Positions 7,344 to 17,011 of a stretch of 39,356 nt of DNA are shown here, piece by piece (position 1 is the stretch's first letter; each line of letters opens with the position of its first letter). The translations under genes were made by a program, and so were the position numbers. Origin of the DNA: Vasconcelosia minhoensis LEGE 07310 (GTDB taxonomy: Bacteria; Cyanobacteriota; Cyanobacteriia; Phormidesmidales; Phormidesmidaceae); assembly GCF_015207255.1 (NCBI RefSeq), contig NZ_JADEXG010000051.1, forward strand, positions 1-39,356, read 5' to 3'. The notes below the pieces were generated by a model, which was not told where the DNA came from, did not search any database, and saw only the letters and a list, made by a program, of their open reading frames with translations.

Positions 7344-8807
7344 TTAAAACCGCTCTATTAAATCATTGACCCTGATGGAAACATTGGCGGCTTCTCCGCA
7401 GGTGCGCGGCGTCGGAAAAATCTTAGTCGGGTTCGCTAGTCCTTTTGGATTGAAGCTGTGCCGCACCCACTGCATGGTTTCGAGGTCGGCGGCGCTGAAC
7501 ATGTCGGGCATGTAACAGCGCTTGTCGGCCCCAATCCCATGTTCACCCGAAATGCTGCCGCCGACCTGAACGCACAGCTTGAGGATATCGCCGCCCAGCG
7601 CTTCGACCGCCTCTAGCTCGCCGGGAACGCTGTTGTCATAGAGAATCAGCGGATGCAGGTTGCCGTCTCCGGCATGAAAAACGTTGGCCACGCGGTAGCC
7701 GTGCTTTTGACCTAGCGCCTCAATTTCCTGTAGCACCCGGGGCAGCTGCGTCCGGGGAATCACGCCGTCCTGCACGTAGTAGTCGGGGCTGAGCTTGCCC
7801 ATGGCGGCAAAGGCAGCCTTGCGGCCCTTCCAGAGTCGCAGCCGGTCTTCGGGCGCGATCGCGACGGTAATCTGCCTTGCCCCATTTTTGTAACAGAGGG
7901 CTTCGATCTCAGCCGCATGGGCTGCCACTTCAGCGGTGGCGCCGTCGATTTCGATCAGTAGAATCGCGATCGCGTCGCGGGGATAGCAGTTCGTTGCCAC
8001 CACATCCTCGACCGCATTGATGCTGAAGTTGTCCATCATCTCCATTCCAGCGGGAATGATGCCAGCGCCAATAATGTCCGAGACCGTAGCCCCTGCTGCT
8101 TCGACGCTAGCAAAGTCGGCCAGCAGCACTTGGACAGATTCAGGAGACTTAAGAATTTTTAGCGTAATCTCAGTGACGATGCCCAGCGTTCCTTCTGAGC
8201 CGACAAACAACCCAGTTAGGTCATAGCCCGGCGTTTCCGGCACCGTACCGCCGACTTCGATCACGTCGCCATTGGGCAATACCAGCTTCAGTCCCAATAC
8301 GTGGTTGGTGGTGACCCCATACTTAAGACAGTGGACCCCGCCGGAGTTTTCCGCCACGTTGCCGCCAACCGAGCAGACCGACTGACTAGACGGGTCGGGG
8401 GCATAGTAGAAGCCTGCCCCGCTGACGGCCTCAGTCACCCAGTTATTGATCACGCCGGGCTGGACGACAACGCGCTGATTGTCGTAGTCGATTTCTAGAA
8501 TCTGTCGCATACAGGCGGTGACAATCAGGACGCAGTCCTCGATCGGCAGGGCTCCGCCCGAAAGGCCGGTACCGGCGCCACGAGTGACGAAGGGGACCTG
8601 GTAGCGATCGCAGATTTTTACCGCCGCCGCGACTTCCTCGGTTGTTCTCGGCAATACCACAATTGCGGGTCGCTGCCGATAGCTGGTCAGCCCGTCGCAT
8701 TCGTAAACCAGCAGTTCCTCTTTGCGCCGAACGACCCGGTTTGGGTCCAGGACAGCTTCAAAGTCGGCGATCAGCGGCTGCCAGCGGCGAGTAGCGACTA
8801 TGACCAT
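7344..8807 (-). CDS. glcD: FAD-linked glycolate (or D-lactate) dehydrogenase subunit GlcD
   Basis: 487 residues, the usual length for GlcD-type FAD-linked oxidases. The FAD-binding PCMH domain contains PFVTRGAGTGLSGGA (72-86). Further conserved segments are the SVGGNVAENSGG nucleotide-binding stretch, VFHAGDGNLHPLI and SGEHGIGADKR near the C-terminus, which hold metal- and substrate-binding histidines of the family. In cyanobacteria these enzymes oxidise photorespiratory glycolate to glyoxylate or D-lactate to pyruvate; sequence alone does not separate the two. No glcE or glcF lies beside it, as is usual for cyanobacterial genes of this type. It is the first gene of a possible two-gene unit with the downstream binding protein. 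Confidence 0.88.
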   Translation of the reverse strand: MVIVATRRWQPLIADFEAVLDPNRVVRRKEELLVYECDGLTSYRQRPAIVVLPRTTEEVAAAVKICDRYQVPFVTRGAGTGLSGGALPIEDCVLIVTACMRQILEIDYDNQRVVVQPGVINNWVTEAVSGAGFYYAPDPSSQSVCSVGGNVAENSGGVHCLKYGVTTNHVLGLKLVLPNGDVIEVGGTVPETPGYDLTGLFVGSEGTLGIVTEITLKILKSPESVQVLLADFASVEAAGATVSDIIGAGIIPAGMEMMDNFSINAVEDVVATNCYPRDAIAILLIEIDGATAEVAAHAAEIEALCYKNGARQITVAIAPEDRLRLWKGRKAAFAAMGKLSPDYYVQDGVIPRTQLPRVLQEIEALGQKHGYRVANVFHAGDGNLHPLILYDNSVPGELEAVEALGGDILKLCVQVGGSISGEHGIGADKRCYMPDMFSAADLETMQWVRHSFNPKGLANPTKIFPTPRTCGEAANVSIRVNDLIERF

Positions 8808-8881
8808 TTTAGGGGATCCTCAAAGGACGGATAGCCCGATCGTAGCCTAAGATACCGCCCTCTGGCCTACTCTGCTTTGGC

Positions 8882-11800
8882 CTACTCTACGCCTTTGCCT
8901 GTCTTCACCAGAGATTCGCCGTTGAGCATCCGCTGTGCCGCATCGAGCAGCGCTTCTTCCAGGTAGGGCTTGGTGAAGTAGCCGCTGGCTCCCAAGTCAA
9001 CCGCCATCTGCCGATGTCGGTCGGCCCCGCGAGAGGTCAACATGGCGATCGGGGTCCGCTTCAGGCCGCCATCTTTCTGCATCCGGGAAAGCAGCTCCAG
9101 GCCATCCATCCGCGGCATTTCAATGTCGCAGAAGACCAGGTCGCAAGGCAGACCTGAGCGTAGCTTCTCCCAGGCTTCCTGACCGTCGCGGGCCTGCTCG
9201 ACCCGGTAGCCGACTTTGTGGAAGCTCATTGACAGCAGTTCGCGGACCGTAATTGAGTCGTCTACGATCAGCACCGTCGGCTCTGTCTTCACCGGCACGA
9301 CGTTGTCAGCCGCGTCCTGATCGCCCTGAGCCCACATCATCGAAGCGGTCTCACGCCGCATCCGCCCGGTGGCAATATCGATCAGCTCTAGCACATCGGC
9401 AATCGGCATCACCCGTCCATCACCGAGCACAGTGGCCCCGGCAATCCCAACTGGCTTCGGCACAGGAGCCTCCAGCTGCTTGATCACAATCTCCTGCTCG
9501 CCAATCACCTGATCGACTTGGAGCGCGATGAAGCTAGTCGCACTGCGCAGTACGATGACCGAGACGATATCTTCTTCCTGGTTGCCCCCGTAGACTCGGC
9601 CCCGGCCCAGCATCCGATTCAGCTTCAGAAGATCAGTCAGAGACTGATAGGGCAGTAGCGAATCACGCCAGTGGATACAGGGCTGTCCCTGAGCATTGTG
9701 GGGAATCTGATCGCGAGGCAGGTCAAACATGTCCTCCACCCCATCCATCGGGAAGGCGATCCGGGCCTGGTTGCTCACACAGCTCAGCGCTTTAGAGATG
9801 CTCAGCGTCAGCGGCAGACGAATCGTAAAGCTTGTGCCTTTACCCAGCTCAGAGTCAATCGTAATCGTGCCGCGGATCTCAGACAGGGAGGTTCGTACCA
9901 CATCCATGCCGACGCCCCGACCCGAATAGTCATCGACCTGATCGCGGGTACTGAAGCCCGGATGGAATAGCAGTTCGTAGATGTCGATGACAGACAGAGT
10001 ATTGGCCTCAGCCTGGCTAATTAGCCCTTTCTGTACGGCTTTGCCTTTGACTAGCTCCGGGTCAATGCCGCCGCCGTCATCAGCCACATAGATAACGGTT
10101 TGATTGCCTTGGTAGAAGGCGCGGACGGTGATCGAGCCTTCTCGGGGTTTGCCTGCCGTCTCACGAACCTCGGGCGATTCAATGCCGTGGGCAATGGCGT
10201 TGTTGACCAGATGCGTCATCGGGTCGTAGAGCTGCTCCAGGAGCATCTTGTCGATTAGCGTATCGCGGCCTTCGACCACCAGCCGGGCCTCTTTACCGCA
10301 TTTGATGGAAATATCTCGAACGGCTCGCGGCAGCCGATCGGCGGTTTGGGAAAAGGGCACCATGCGGGCTTTGTTTAGACCTTCTTGCAGCTGCATGGTC
10401 GCCTGCCGGAACTGGCGCGTCACCTGGTCTGACGACTCGACCGTATAGCTGATGTCAGAAGCCGACTCTCGCACCCGGACGGTCAGCTCAATCATCTCCT
10501 GAGACAGCGAGTGAAAGCCGGTAAAGCGATCCATTTCCAGCGCGTCAAAGGTCGCTCCGGTTGCATGGCTAGTCGTGGACGTCTCGCGAGTGCCGGCCAG
10601 CTGATAAGCCTGGCGGCTGGCCATGAGGGAGCTTTCGAGCAGCGATCGCTCATAGAGATCGCGGATTCTCTGGCCGACGTCGTTCAGCTGCTGGACTTGG
10701 AAGAGCAGATTGTCTAAAAACTGCCGCATCCGCTCCTGGTCTTGCTCCAGCGTGTTCCGATTGACGACGAGTTCTCCAACTAGGTTGCTAAGGTTGTCTA
10801 GGTCTTTGACGACGACTCTCATGGTCTGGTCGCTGAGCCCGGTCGAACGGCGCGGCGGTGGAGCAGCCGGGCGGCGCGCGATGGGTGCTGAAGCAGTCGG
10901 CTCCGGCGTATCACCATCTTCTAGCAGCCGCTCCAGGTCACCAAAGTCAGTTTCATCGTTGGCATGGGACGGTGCCGGAGACGCGATCGCGCTGGGTGTT
11001 TCATCCACTCCGTCGTCTTCCAAGAGTGCATCTAGAACGTCAAAATCGAAGTCGGAACCGTCGGTCGCCAGGGCTGCGTTTGCAGTGCCCACAGCAACGT
11101 TTGCTGTGGGCTCAGGGGAGTCCTCTAGCAAGGCATCTAAATCGTCAAAGTCAGCATCGTCAACCGCCCCGTCTACGGTTTCATCGGCGTTCTCAGTGCT
11201 GCTCGGGGTCAGCTCCAGCAGCAGATCGGCGTCCTCTTCTAGATCAGCATCCAGACTCAGGTCAGGGGCGTCAGTATTCTCTTCCCAGATGCGATCTAGG
11301 TCGGGTCCATCAGACGCAGCTGCATCGCCGAACAGGTCTTCCTCAGCAGCGTTTTCTGCCTCGGTAGAAGCATCATCCCAATGTTGGGATGATGCTGGCG
11401 CGACAGTCTCTAGGATTGGCGCCGCTTCCGCATTACCGAAATCCGCCGCATCAAAGCCTAAGTCTGGGTTATCGGCCTCCAATTCTTCAGCACTAGCCGC
11501 AGCCAGATCGGTCTCGTCTAGCTCGAAGCTCAGGTCGTCAATCAGTGCGGCTGCTGCTGACGCTACCTGGGCAGGCGGTGTTTCATGGTCAGGTGCAACC
11601 GCGTTGGGTTCGATGTCGTTCCGGTCTAAACCGACCGCGCCGCTATTTTCGGTTTCAGCGAAAAAGTCATCAAACCCGTTAGCAATCTCTGAAGTGTCAT
11701 GGTCTGTATCCAGGTCAAACAGATCTGTGGACTGTTCACGTGCAGTATCAAGCTCCACTGTGACGCTATCCGTATCGACGCAATCGTCTTCTACCGGCGC

Positions 11801-13711
11801 TTCTACTACTTCCACCTGGCTGTGGAGCGCTTCACCTAAGTCGAGCGTACCGAAGTCAAGGTCAAAGGACTCTTCTACACTGCTCGCATCTGCCGATAGG
11901 GGAGCTTCCTCTACAGCGGTGGCGGATAGCGTTGCTGCTGTAGCCATTGATTCAGTTACAGCCAGTCCAGCGCTATCGAGGTTGTCAAAGATCGAGTCAG
12001 CTCCTAGCTCCGTTTCATTCATGCTGAGCTCAGCCAGCTCCGCAGTCAGATTGTCGTCGCCTAAATCTAGACCATCTAACGAAACTTGACTCTCTTCAAG
12101 CTCAGCTACACCATTGCCAGATTGATAGATACCATCGGTTTCGGCCATCGGTGAATCAGCCGGGGCCGACTCATTCTCTGAGAGCATATCGCCAAACAGG
12201 TCGGACAGCTCATCGCTAGAGTCAGCAATCGGTGGGCTCGCTTCCGAACTCTCATCCTCTAGCAAATCGGCAAAGTCTACAGAGACATCCAAGTCTAACA
12301 GCTCAGGTTCGGCCTGGGGCGCTGCCTTAGGGGATGCTTCCGCCTGCCAAGCCGTATCGAGGTCGCTGATATCCCCGTCAAACAGATCGGCCAAACTGTT
12401 GAGCTCAGCTGTACCGACATCTGGGCCAGTGATATCCATTGTCGCTAGCAGAGCATCGAGAGATTCGTCCGCTCTCTCACCGCTGCTGTCGTTTCGATCT
12501 AAGGTAGAAAGTTCCGGCGGGACTTCACCAAAATCTAGATCGAAGTTGAAGCTGTCAGTTTCAGTCTCGCTATTTTCTAACCAGTCATCGCCCAAGTCGC
12601 CCTCATCCGCTGCGATCGAAACCGCGGCCTCTGGCTCAGTCTCCTCAAAAAGATCGTCAAAGTCGGCTGGATCAACCGCTTCATCAACTTCTAGCTCAGG
12701 TTCTAGCTCAGGCTCGGGTTCTAACTTAGCAAGACTTGCTTCTGGCTCAGATGCTTCTGGCTCAATCTCCTCTGCGGCCTCTGGTACGGTAACCACGTCA
12801 GCCGCTGCCGGTGCCAGTTCTAGCTCGGTAACACTGACAGGCGGCTCGGTAGGGCTGAACCGCTGCTCGCTCTCTTCCAACAAGAGCGCCTGTAGCGCCT
12901 CTGAGACTGCAATCTCGGCTGCCCGTCCTGACAGGACCCATTCCTGTGCTTTTTTAAGCTCTTTGATCAAAACTGGCGCCAGCATACGATAACTATTCTC
13001 TTCAAAAGAGAGCGCGAGCCAAGCAGTCTGCATCAAATCACACCAGGCCAGTAGTCCAAATCGCTCACCGAGCTGGTTGAGCTGCTGGCAAATATCCTGT
13101 AATCTCTGCCGAGACTGATCCGTATCAGCCTGTTTGAAGAGTGCTAGCATCTGGCGAAGCGCGGCAGAGACTTCTGCCGTGAAGGTCGTTTGCAGCGCCT
13201 CATCTGAAGCAGCTGAGACCGCACCATTCTGGATTGCGTAGCCGTTAGTGCCGCTGACCGCTGCGACAGGCGGCTGAACTGAGCTGGCGCTCTGTACCAG
13301 CTGATTCAAATGCGTCGCTAGCTGGTCAAAGAGGGGTTGAACCCCTGACATGATCTCTTCAGACTTGTCTTGAGTCAGGCCGAAGGGTCCCTGAAGCTGC
13401 TCGACCAGCTCCTTTAGAATGTCAAAAACTTGCAGGAATAACGATTCCAACGTGCGGTCTGCCTGGACCGGAGATTCCTTTAGAATCTTAAAATAGTCTT
13501 CCATCCGGTGGGCCGTATGCTGAATACTTTCCAGTCCCAGCATGGCAGCCCCACCCTTGACTGAGTGAGCCGCTCTAAAAACTTCGTTCGCCATTTCTGG
13601 ATCTTCAATCGTGGCCTGAAGCTTTAATAGCCCCTGCTCGATTGTGTTGAGGTGGTCTTTGGCCTCCTCGATGAAATAGCCCATGATGCGCTGTTGTTGT
13701 TCAGGCAGCAT
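8882..13711 (-). CDS. hmpE: CheA-type hybrid histidine kinase of the hmp (pilus chemotaxis) system
   Basis: 1609 residues. Domains in order: an Hpt/P1 domain with phospho-acceptor H49 (AAHSVKGGA); a second helical, Hpt-like domain without the histidine motif (about 170-275); a very acidic linker (about 290-960); the dimerisation and ATPase core with N-box HLVNNAIAHGIE near 1170, VADDGGGID and GRGVGMDVV; a CheW-like domain (about 1350-1475); and a C-terminal receiver (about 1485-1605) with DD, the phosphorylated D in FCDIEMPRMDG, and YFTKPY. This is the ChpA/PilL/Hik43-like plan used for type IV pilus motility. It is the last gene of the four-gene minus-strand operon, 93 bases after the receptor gene. 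The linker carries a repeated acidic LLED motif and two DNA palindromes (see findings). Confidence 0.9.
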   Translation of the reverse strand: MLPEQQQRIMGYFIEEAKDHLNTIEQGLLKLQATIEDPEMANEVFRAAHSVKGGAAMLGLESIQHTAHRMEDYFKILKESPVQADRTLESLFLQVFDILKELVEQLQGPFGLTQDKSEEIMSGVQPLFDQLATHLNQLVQSASSVQPPVAAVSGTNGYAIQNGAVSAASDEALQTTFTAEVSAALRQMLALFKQADTDQSRQRLQDICQQLNQLGERFGLLAWCDLMQTAWLALSFEENSYRMLAPVLIKELKKAQEWVLSGRAAEIAVSEALQALLLEESEQRFSPTEPPVSVTELELAPAAADVVTVPEAAEEIEPEASEPEASLAKLEPEPELEPELEVDEAVDPADFDDLFEETEPEAAVSIAADEGDLGDDWLENSETETDSFNFDLDFGEVPPELSTLDRNDSSGERADESLDALLATMDITGPDVGTAELNSLADLFDGDISDLDTAWQAEASPKAAPQAEPELLDLDVSVDFADLLEDESSEASPPIADSSDELSDLFGDMLSENESAPADSPMAETDGIYQSGNGVAELEESQVSLDGLDLGDDNLTAELAELSMNETELGADSIFDNLDSAGLAVTESMATAATLSATAVEEAPLSADASSVEESFDLDFGTLDLGEALHSQVEVVEAPVEDDCVDTDSVTVELDTAREQSTDLFDLDTDHDTSEIANGFDDFFAETENSGAVGLDRNDIEPNAVAPDHETPPAQVASAAAALIDDLSFELDETDLAAASAEELEADNPDLGFDAADFGNAEAAPILETVAPASSQHWDDASTEAENAAEEDLFGDAAASDGPDLDRIWEENTDAPDLSLDADLEEDADLLLELTPSSTENADETVDGAVDDADFDDLDALLEDSPEPTANVAVGTANAALATDGSDFDFDVLDALLEDDGVDETPSAIASPAPSHANDETDFGDLERLLEDGDTPEPTASAPIARRPAAPPPRRSTGLSDQTMRVVVKDLDNLSNLVGELVVNRNTLEQDQERMRQFLDNLLFQVQQLNDVGQRIRDLYERSLLESSLMASRQAYQLAGTRETSTTSHATGATFDALEMDRFTGFHSLSQEMIELTVRVRESASDISYTVESSDQVTRQFRQATMQLQEGLNKARMVPFSQTADRLPRAVRDISIKCGKEARLVVEGRDTLIDKMLLEQLYDPMTHLVNNAIAHGIESPEVRETAGKPREGSITVRAFYQGNQTVIYVADDGGGIDPELVKGKAVQKGLISQAEANTLSVIDIYELLFHPGFSTRDQVDDYSGRGVGMDVVRTSLSEIRGTITIDSELGKGTSFTIRLPLTLSISKALSCVSNQARIAFPMDGVEDMFDLPRDQIPHNAQGQPCIHWRDSLLPYQSLTDLLKLNRMLGRGRVYGGNQEEDIVSVIVLRSATSFIALQVDQVIGEQEIVIKQLEAPVPKPVGIAGATVLGDGRVMPIADVLELIDIATGRMRRETASMMWAQGDQDAADNVVPVKTEPTVLIVDDSITVRELLSMSFHKVGYRVEQARDGQEAWEKLRSGLPCDLVFCDIEMPRMDGLELLSRMQKDGGLKRTPIAMLTSRGADRHRQMAVDLGASGYFTKPYLEEALLDAAQRMLNGESLVKTGKGVE
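11087..11111. repeat. 25-base hairpin inside the CheA linker coding region
   Basis: Perfect 11-base arms (GCCCACAGCAA / TTGCTGTGGGC) with a CGT loop. It lies in coding sequence for the acidic linker, so it is not a terminator by position, although it could affect mRNA structure or be a template-switch scar. Confidence 0.7.
11369..11396. repeat. 28-base near-perfect palindrome inside the CheA linker coding region
   Basis: Perfect 13-base arms (AGCATCATCCCAA / TTGGGATGATGCT) separated by TG. On the coding strand it specifies the A-S-S-Q-H-W-D-D-A-S region of the linker. Its size and perfection within a coding region are unusual. Confidence 0.8.
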
Positions 13712-13804
13712 AGCTGCTTTCTCCCCTAGATACTTAAATTATGGCTAATGAAATGCCGTTGGCAAAGACCGCCGCTGGCAGAACGTAGGCTTAGAGAACC
13801 GGGC

Positions 13805-16411
13805 TTAGCGGCTCTTCTCAGAGTTATCCACCTTGAATCGATCCACTGATGTGAGCAAATCTCGCGCCACTCCAACCAGGTTCTGTAGGGAGCCCGATAC
13901 CCGCTGAGATTCCTGTGAGGTTTCTTGAGCTGATAGCTCCACCGACTGCATAACCTGGGCTACGGCGCGCGACGTCTCGGTTTGCTCCACGGTATCGGCG
14001 GTAATCGAGCGGACTAGGACATCAATCCGGTTAGAAACCTGAATGATATCTTCAAGCGATCGCTTCGCCTGCTCGGCCAGTCGGGTCCCTTCAATTACCT
14101 GCTGGGTTCCTTCCTCCATTGCCGTCATGACGCCGCCCGTCTCGCTCTGAATTTGCAAGACAATCTGCTCGATTTCTTTCGATGCCTTGGCGGCTCGGTC
14201 CGCCAGCTGGCGGACTTCGTCAGCCACGATGGCAAAGCCTCGCCCAGCTTCACCTGCTCGGGCCGCCTCAATACTGGCGTTGAGAGCTAGCAGATTAGTC
14301 CGAGAGGCAATTTGAGAAATCAGCGCCACGATTTTGGAAATTTCTTGGGAAGATTCGGCCAGGCGCTTGACCTTACGCGTGGTGTCAGCCACCGTCTCGC
14401 GAATTTCAAGGATTCCCGCAACGGTCCGCTCCACTGCTTCCCCTCCCCGTAGGGCCGTCGCCGATGCGGTGCGAGCCACTTCCTCAGCTTCGCGGGCGCT
14501 TTCAGCGACTCGCTGAATCGAGTCGGTCATCACCTGCACTGAGTTAAGCGTTACAGCAAGCTCCTCAGCCTGGCGCAGCGCATCCGCAGACAGGCTGCGG
14601 GCAAAATCCTCATTTTCGGTGGAGCCTTTGCTCACCTGGCGAGCCGCTATGCTGACCTGCTGAACAATCTCTCTTAGATTTTGAATCGTCAGGTTAAAGG
14701 AATCGGCTACAGCCCCGAGGACGTCGGCAGTGACTTCGGCTTTAACCGTCAGGTCACCCCGAGCGGCGCCCTCAACGTCATCGAGTAGGCGAATCACCTG
14801 ACGCTGCAAATCTTCCTTGGCCTGCTCCTGTTCTTGGGCTTTGCGTTGGGCCTCACCCGTCGTGGTCAAAATAATCCGGGCCATCTGATTGAAGCTGGCC
14901 GACAGCTGCCCAAACTCGTCTTCGGTATAGACGGTTGCCCTGGCCGTCAGGTCGCCCTGAGACACCCGGTCAAACTGCGACTTGAGATTGTCCACGGATT
15001 GCTGAACTCGCCGATCGATAAGGTAACCGAGCCCCATCACCGTGCCAAAGCTAGCGATGAATGCCATGCCGCTGGTGGCGACCGCAGCTGGATAGTTGCG
15101 GCTGACTGTGTCTGGTGTATCGACGGCAGGCCGCCCCGCCGCGAACAAATAGTTCACAGCTGCGACTGAAATCATGGAAACAGCGCCTACCGAAGCGGCT
15201 AGCACAAGCCGCTTGATTAGAAGGGGCGCGTTTTCCAGCGGAGCCAGCCAGCCCTGCTCAACCGCGACCGGTTCGCTAGCGGCTTCTGATTTAGTAAATA
15301 CCGGCAGCGGTTCGACCGGTTCAGTGGAACTGGCTCGGCTCTGATGTTTAGCCGGAGCGGACTGGCTGCGACCATATCCAGAGCTCTGAGCAGTTTCTAA
15401 AGCCTTTGCTGGCATTGCACTCGCCCCAACCGACGGGCCCCCAACCGACGGGCTAGTGAAGCCAGCGGAACTGTCAGACAGCTCAAAGTCAGATAGATTG
15501 TTAAAGTCATCAAATTCGTCAAATTCATCTAGAAAGTCATCGCTTTGCTTCGCCTCAGGCGGATTGAGCGAACCGGAGCCAGCAGACAGGGAGTCTAGCT
15601 CACCCAGACCTGCCAATCCCGCCTGCTCAGGTGCAGCGGGATCTGCCTGAGGCGATGAGGAAGACGAAAATCGTTCGGAAGCAGGGCCAGCCATAGAATC
15701 AGGCTCTGACACAAATAGGGTCTGATCTTCTGAGGAGAAATTTTGAGATTCGAACGAAAAGTCTGATAGTTCTGCGCTTAGGCTATCGCCATCCGACATC
15801 TCAGCCGAGAGAAAATCATGCTGCTCTGGCGCACTAGCCGAGCTATGTAGCGGCTCTGACGACCCAAAGGCCTGATCAAACTCGTCTATATCAAAGGGCG
15901 ACGGTGCGCTAAAGGAGGTAGCATCATCTTCTGCATCTAAGGTTAGCTCAGAGTCAGCTAGCGCAAAGTCCTCTGCCTCACCCCCAAACGGGTCGAAAAA
16001 GTCCGTACTGGAATTTCCTGCGCCATTAGTCTCTACAGTTGACATGGCAGCATCTTCAAGCTTGAACTCGGCATCGCTGTGGACCTCCGGTTCGTTCAGT
16101 TCGTCGTCAAATTCATCGGGTCCGCCTCCACCCTCAGCGGCCTGCTTGGCATAGGCCAAGCCATTGTTGGCGTAGTCTATAAATTCGGGGTCCGAAGTCA
16201 GATTCAGCACTGACTGATATTGGGCCTGGGCAACTTCGAACTGATTGAGGCCATAGCAATAAATATGTCCCTTCAGCAGCAGCACGTTCGGGTCAGTCGG
16301 GTAGTCATCAGCCAACTGATCAATCGCGCTGGCCGCTTCTTCGTAGCTCCCCTGCATGTAGGCTTTTTCAGCGGCTTGATAGGATTGTGAGTAGCCAGTG
16401 CCTGATGTCAT
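13805..16411 (-). CDS. hmpD: Methyl-accepting chemotaxis protein (PilJ/HmpD type) with TPR and acidic linker
   Basis: 868 residues. A TPR-like N-terminus (about 8-92) is followed by an acidic Ser/Asp-rich linker (about 95-390), two membrane segments (about 400-422 and 440-465), a HAMP domain ([15 protein letters not shown]), a second HAMP-like unit and the MCP signalling hairpin, whose tip is [18 protein letters not shown]. The gap between the membrane segments is only about 20 residues, so there is almost no external sensor domain; input probably comes through the cytoplasmic N-terminus or pilin contacts (inference). PilJ-type receptors are required for type IV pilus motility in cyanobacteria. 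It lies between cheW and the CheA hybrid in one operon, 54 bases after cheW. A 15-base tandem duplication in the linker is noted separately. Confidence 0.9.
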   Translation of the reverse strand: MTSGTGYSQSYQAAEKAYMQGSYEEAASAIDQLADDYPTDPNVLLLKGHIYCYGLNQFEVAQAQYQSVLNLTSDPEFIDYANNGLAYAKQAAEGGGGPDEFDDELNEPEVHSDAEFKLEDAAMSTVETNGAGNSSTDFFDPFGGEAEDFALADSELTLDAEDDATSFSAPSPFDIDEFDQAFGSSEPLHSSASAPEQHDFLSAEMSDGDSLSAELSDFSFESQNFSSEDQTLFVSEPDSMAGPASERFSSSSSPQADPAAPEQAGLAGLGELDSLSAGSGSLNPPEAKQSDDFLDEFDEFDDFNNLSDFELSDSSAGFTSPSVGGPSVGASAMPAKALETAQSSGYGRSQSAPAKHQSRASSTEPVEPLPVFTKSEAASEPVAVEQGWLAPLENAPLLIKRLVLAASVGAVSMISVAAVNYLFAAGRPAVDTPDTVSRNYPAAVATSGMAFIASFGTVMGLGYLIDRRVQQSVDNLKSQFDRVSQGDLTARATVYTEDEFGQLSASFNQMARIILTTTGEAQRKAQEQEQAKEDLQRQVIRLLDDVEGAARGDLTVKAEVTADVLGAVADSFNLTIQNLREIVQQVSIAARQVSKGSTENEDFARSLSADALRQAEELAVTLNSVQVMTDSIQRVAESAREAEEVARTASATALRGGEAVERTVAGILEIRETVADTTRKVKRLAESSQEISKIVALISQIASRTNLLALNASIEAARAGEAGRGFAIVADEVRQLADRAAKASKEIEQIVLQIQSETGGVMTAMEEGTQQVIEGTRLAEQAKRSLEDIIQVSNRIDVLVRSITADTVEQTETSRAVAQVMQSVELSAQETSQESQRVSGSLQNLVGVARDLLTSVDRFKVDNSEKSR
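15425..15454. repeat. 15-base tandem duplication in the receptor linker
   Basis: Two adjacent 15-base units (CCCAACCGACGGGCC and the same ending in T) encode consecutive five-residue units in the [12 protein letters not shown] region of the acidic linker. They differ at one base, so the duplication looks fairly recent. Confidence 0.75.
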
Positions 16412-16465
16412 TTGTCTTCTCCTAGCCAGTTCTAGAGTCCCAGTGGGTATGGTGTGCGCAATGTG

Positions 16466-16996
16466 CTAAGCTGCCCAGCGAGCCGAGCGAAGAATAGCCA
16501 GATGGTCGAGCAGTCGCAGTGAGCGGTTCGTGGCTGCATCGAGCACCCACTCCCCCTTTAGAAAGGGTGCCATTGCGTCTGAATAGTCGCGTGACACCTG
16601 GACCGAATCAATATCTAACCAGTCTGTACCCACGATATGGTCAACCGCTAGGCCTAACATGGTTCCCTGTTCCTCGACTGCAATCACAGGAATCTCCGCC
16701 CGGTCGGTACTCATCGGCTTGGGATGACCTAAGAACTGACCCAAGTCAGCAACCCAAATCACCCGGCCCTGCTCATTTAGAGTACCCAACAGCAGCGGTG
16801 ATACATTCGGTACGGGCGTAATTCTATCGGGAGCCTGCTCAATGATGCGTCGAATTCCAGTTGCCGGGAGCGCAAACTCATCTCCGGAAGTGACATAAAA
16901 GCGCAGATGCAGTTCGCCCTCGGGCGTCTCTAGCTCTTGCAGCTCAGGAGCTTGGTCTTGCCCGATGCCAGTTTGAAAGTCAGGATTTCCTATCAT
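16466..16996 (-). CDS. hmpC: CheW-like coupling protein of the hmp system
   Basis: 176 residues that fit a single CheW fold: LHLRFYVTSGDEFALPATGI near the start, then NVSPLLLGTLNEQGRVIWVADL and GLAVDHIVG, the typical strand-loop pattern of CheW. CheW proteins hold the receptor signalling tip and the CheA kinase together. The gene lies 15 bases after the response regulator gene and 54 before the receptor gene on the same strand, as expected for a pilus chemotaxis operon. It has no enzymatic motif and the length is normal. Confidence 0.9.
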   Translation of the reverse strand: MIGNPDFQTGIGQDQAPELQELETPEGELHLRFYVTSGDEFALPATGIRRIIEQAPDRITPVPNVSPLLLGTLNEQGRVIWVADLGQFLGHPKPMSTDRAEIPVIAVEEQGTMLGLAVDHIVGTDWLDIDSVQVSRDYSDAMAPFLKGEWVLDAATNRSLRLLDHLAILRSARWAA

Positions 16997-17011
16997 AGAT
17001 CCTCTCTTTAA

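Noticed and set aside
10710-12089. A 459-codon open frame on the plus strand opposite the CheA linker
   Set aside because: It is Ser-rich only because the opposite strand encodes Asp/Glu/Ala-rich linker; it has no ribosome site, no family features and lies inside a clear gene.
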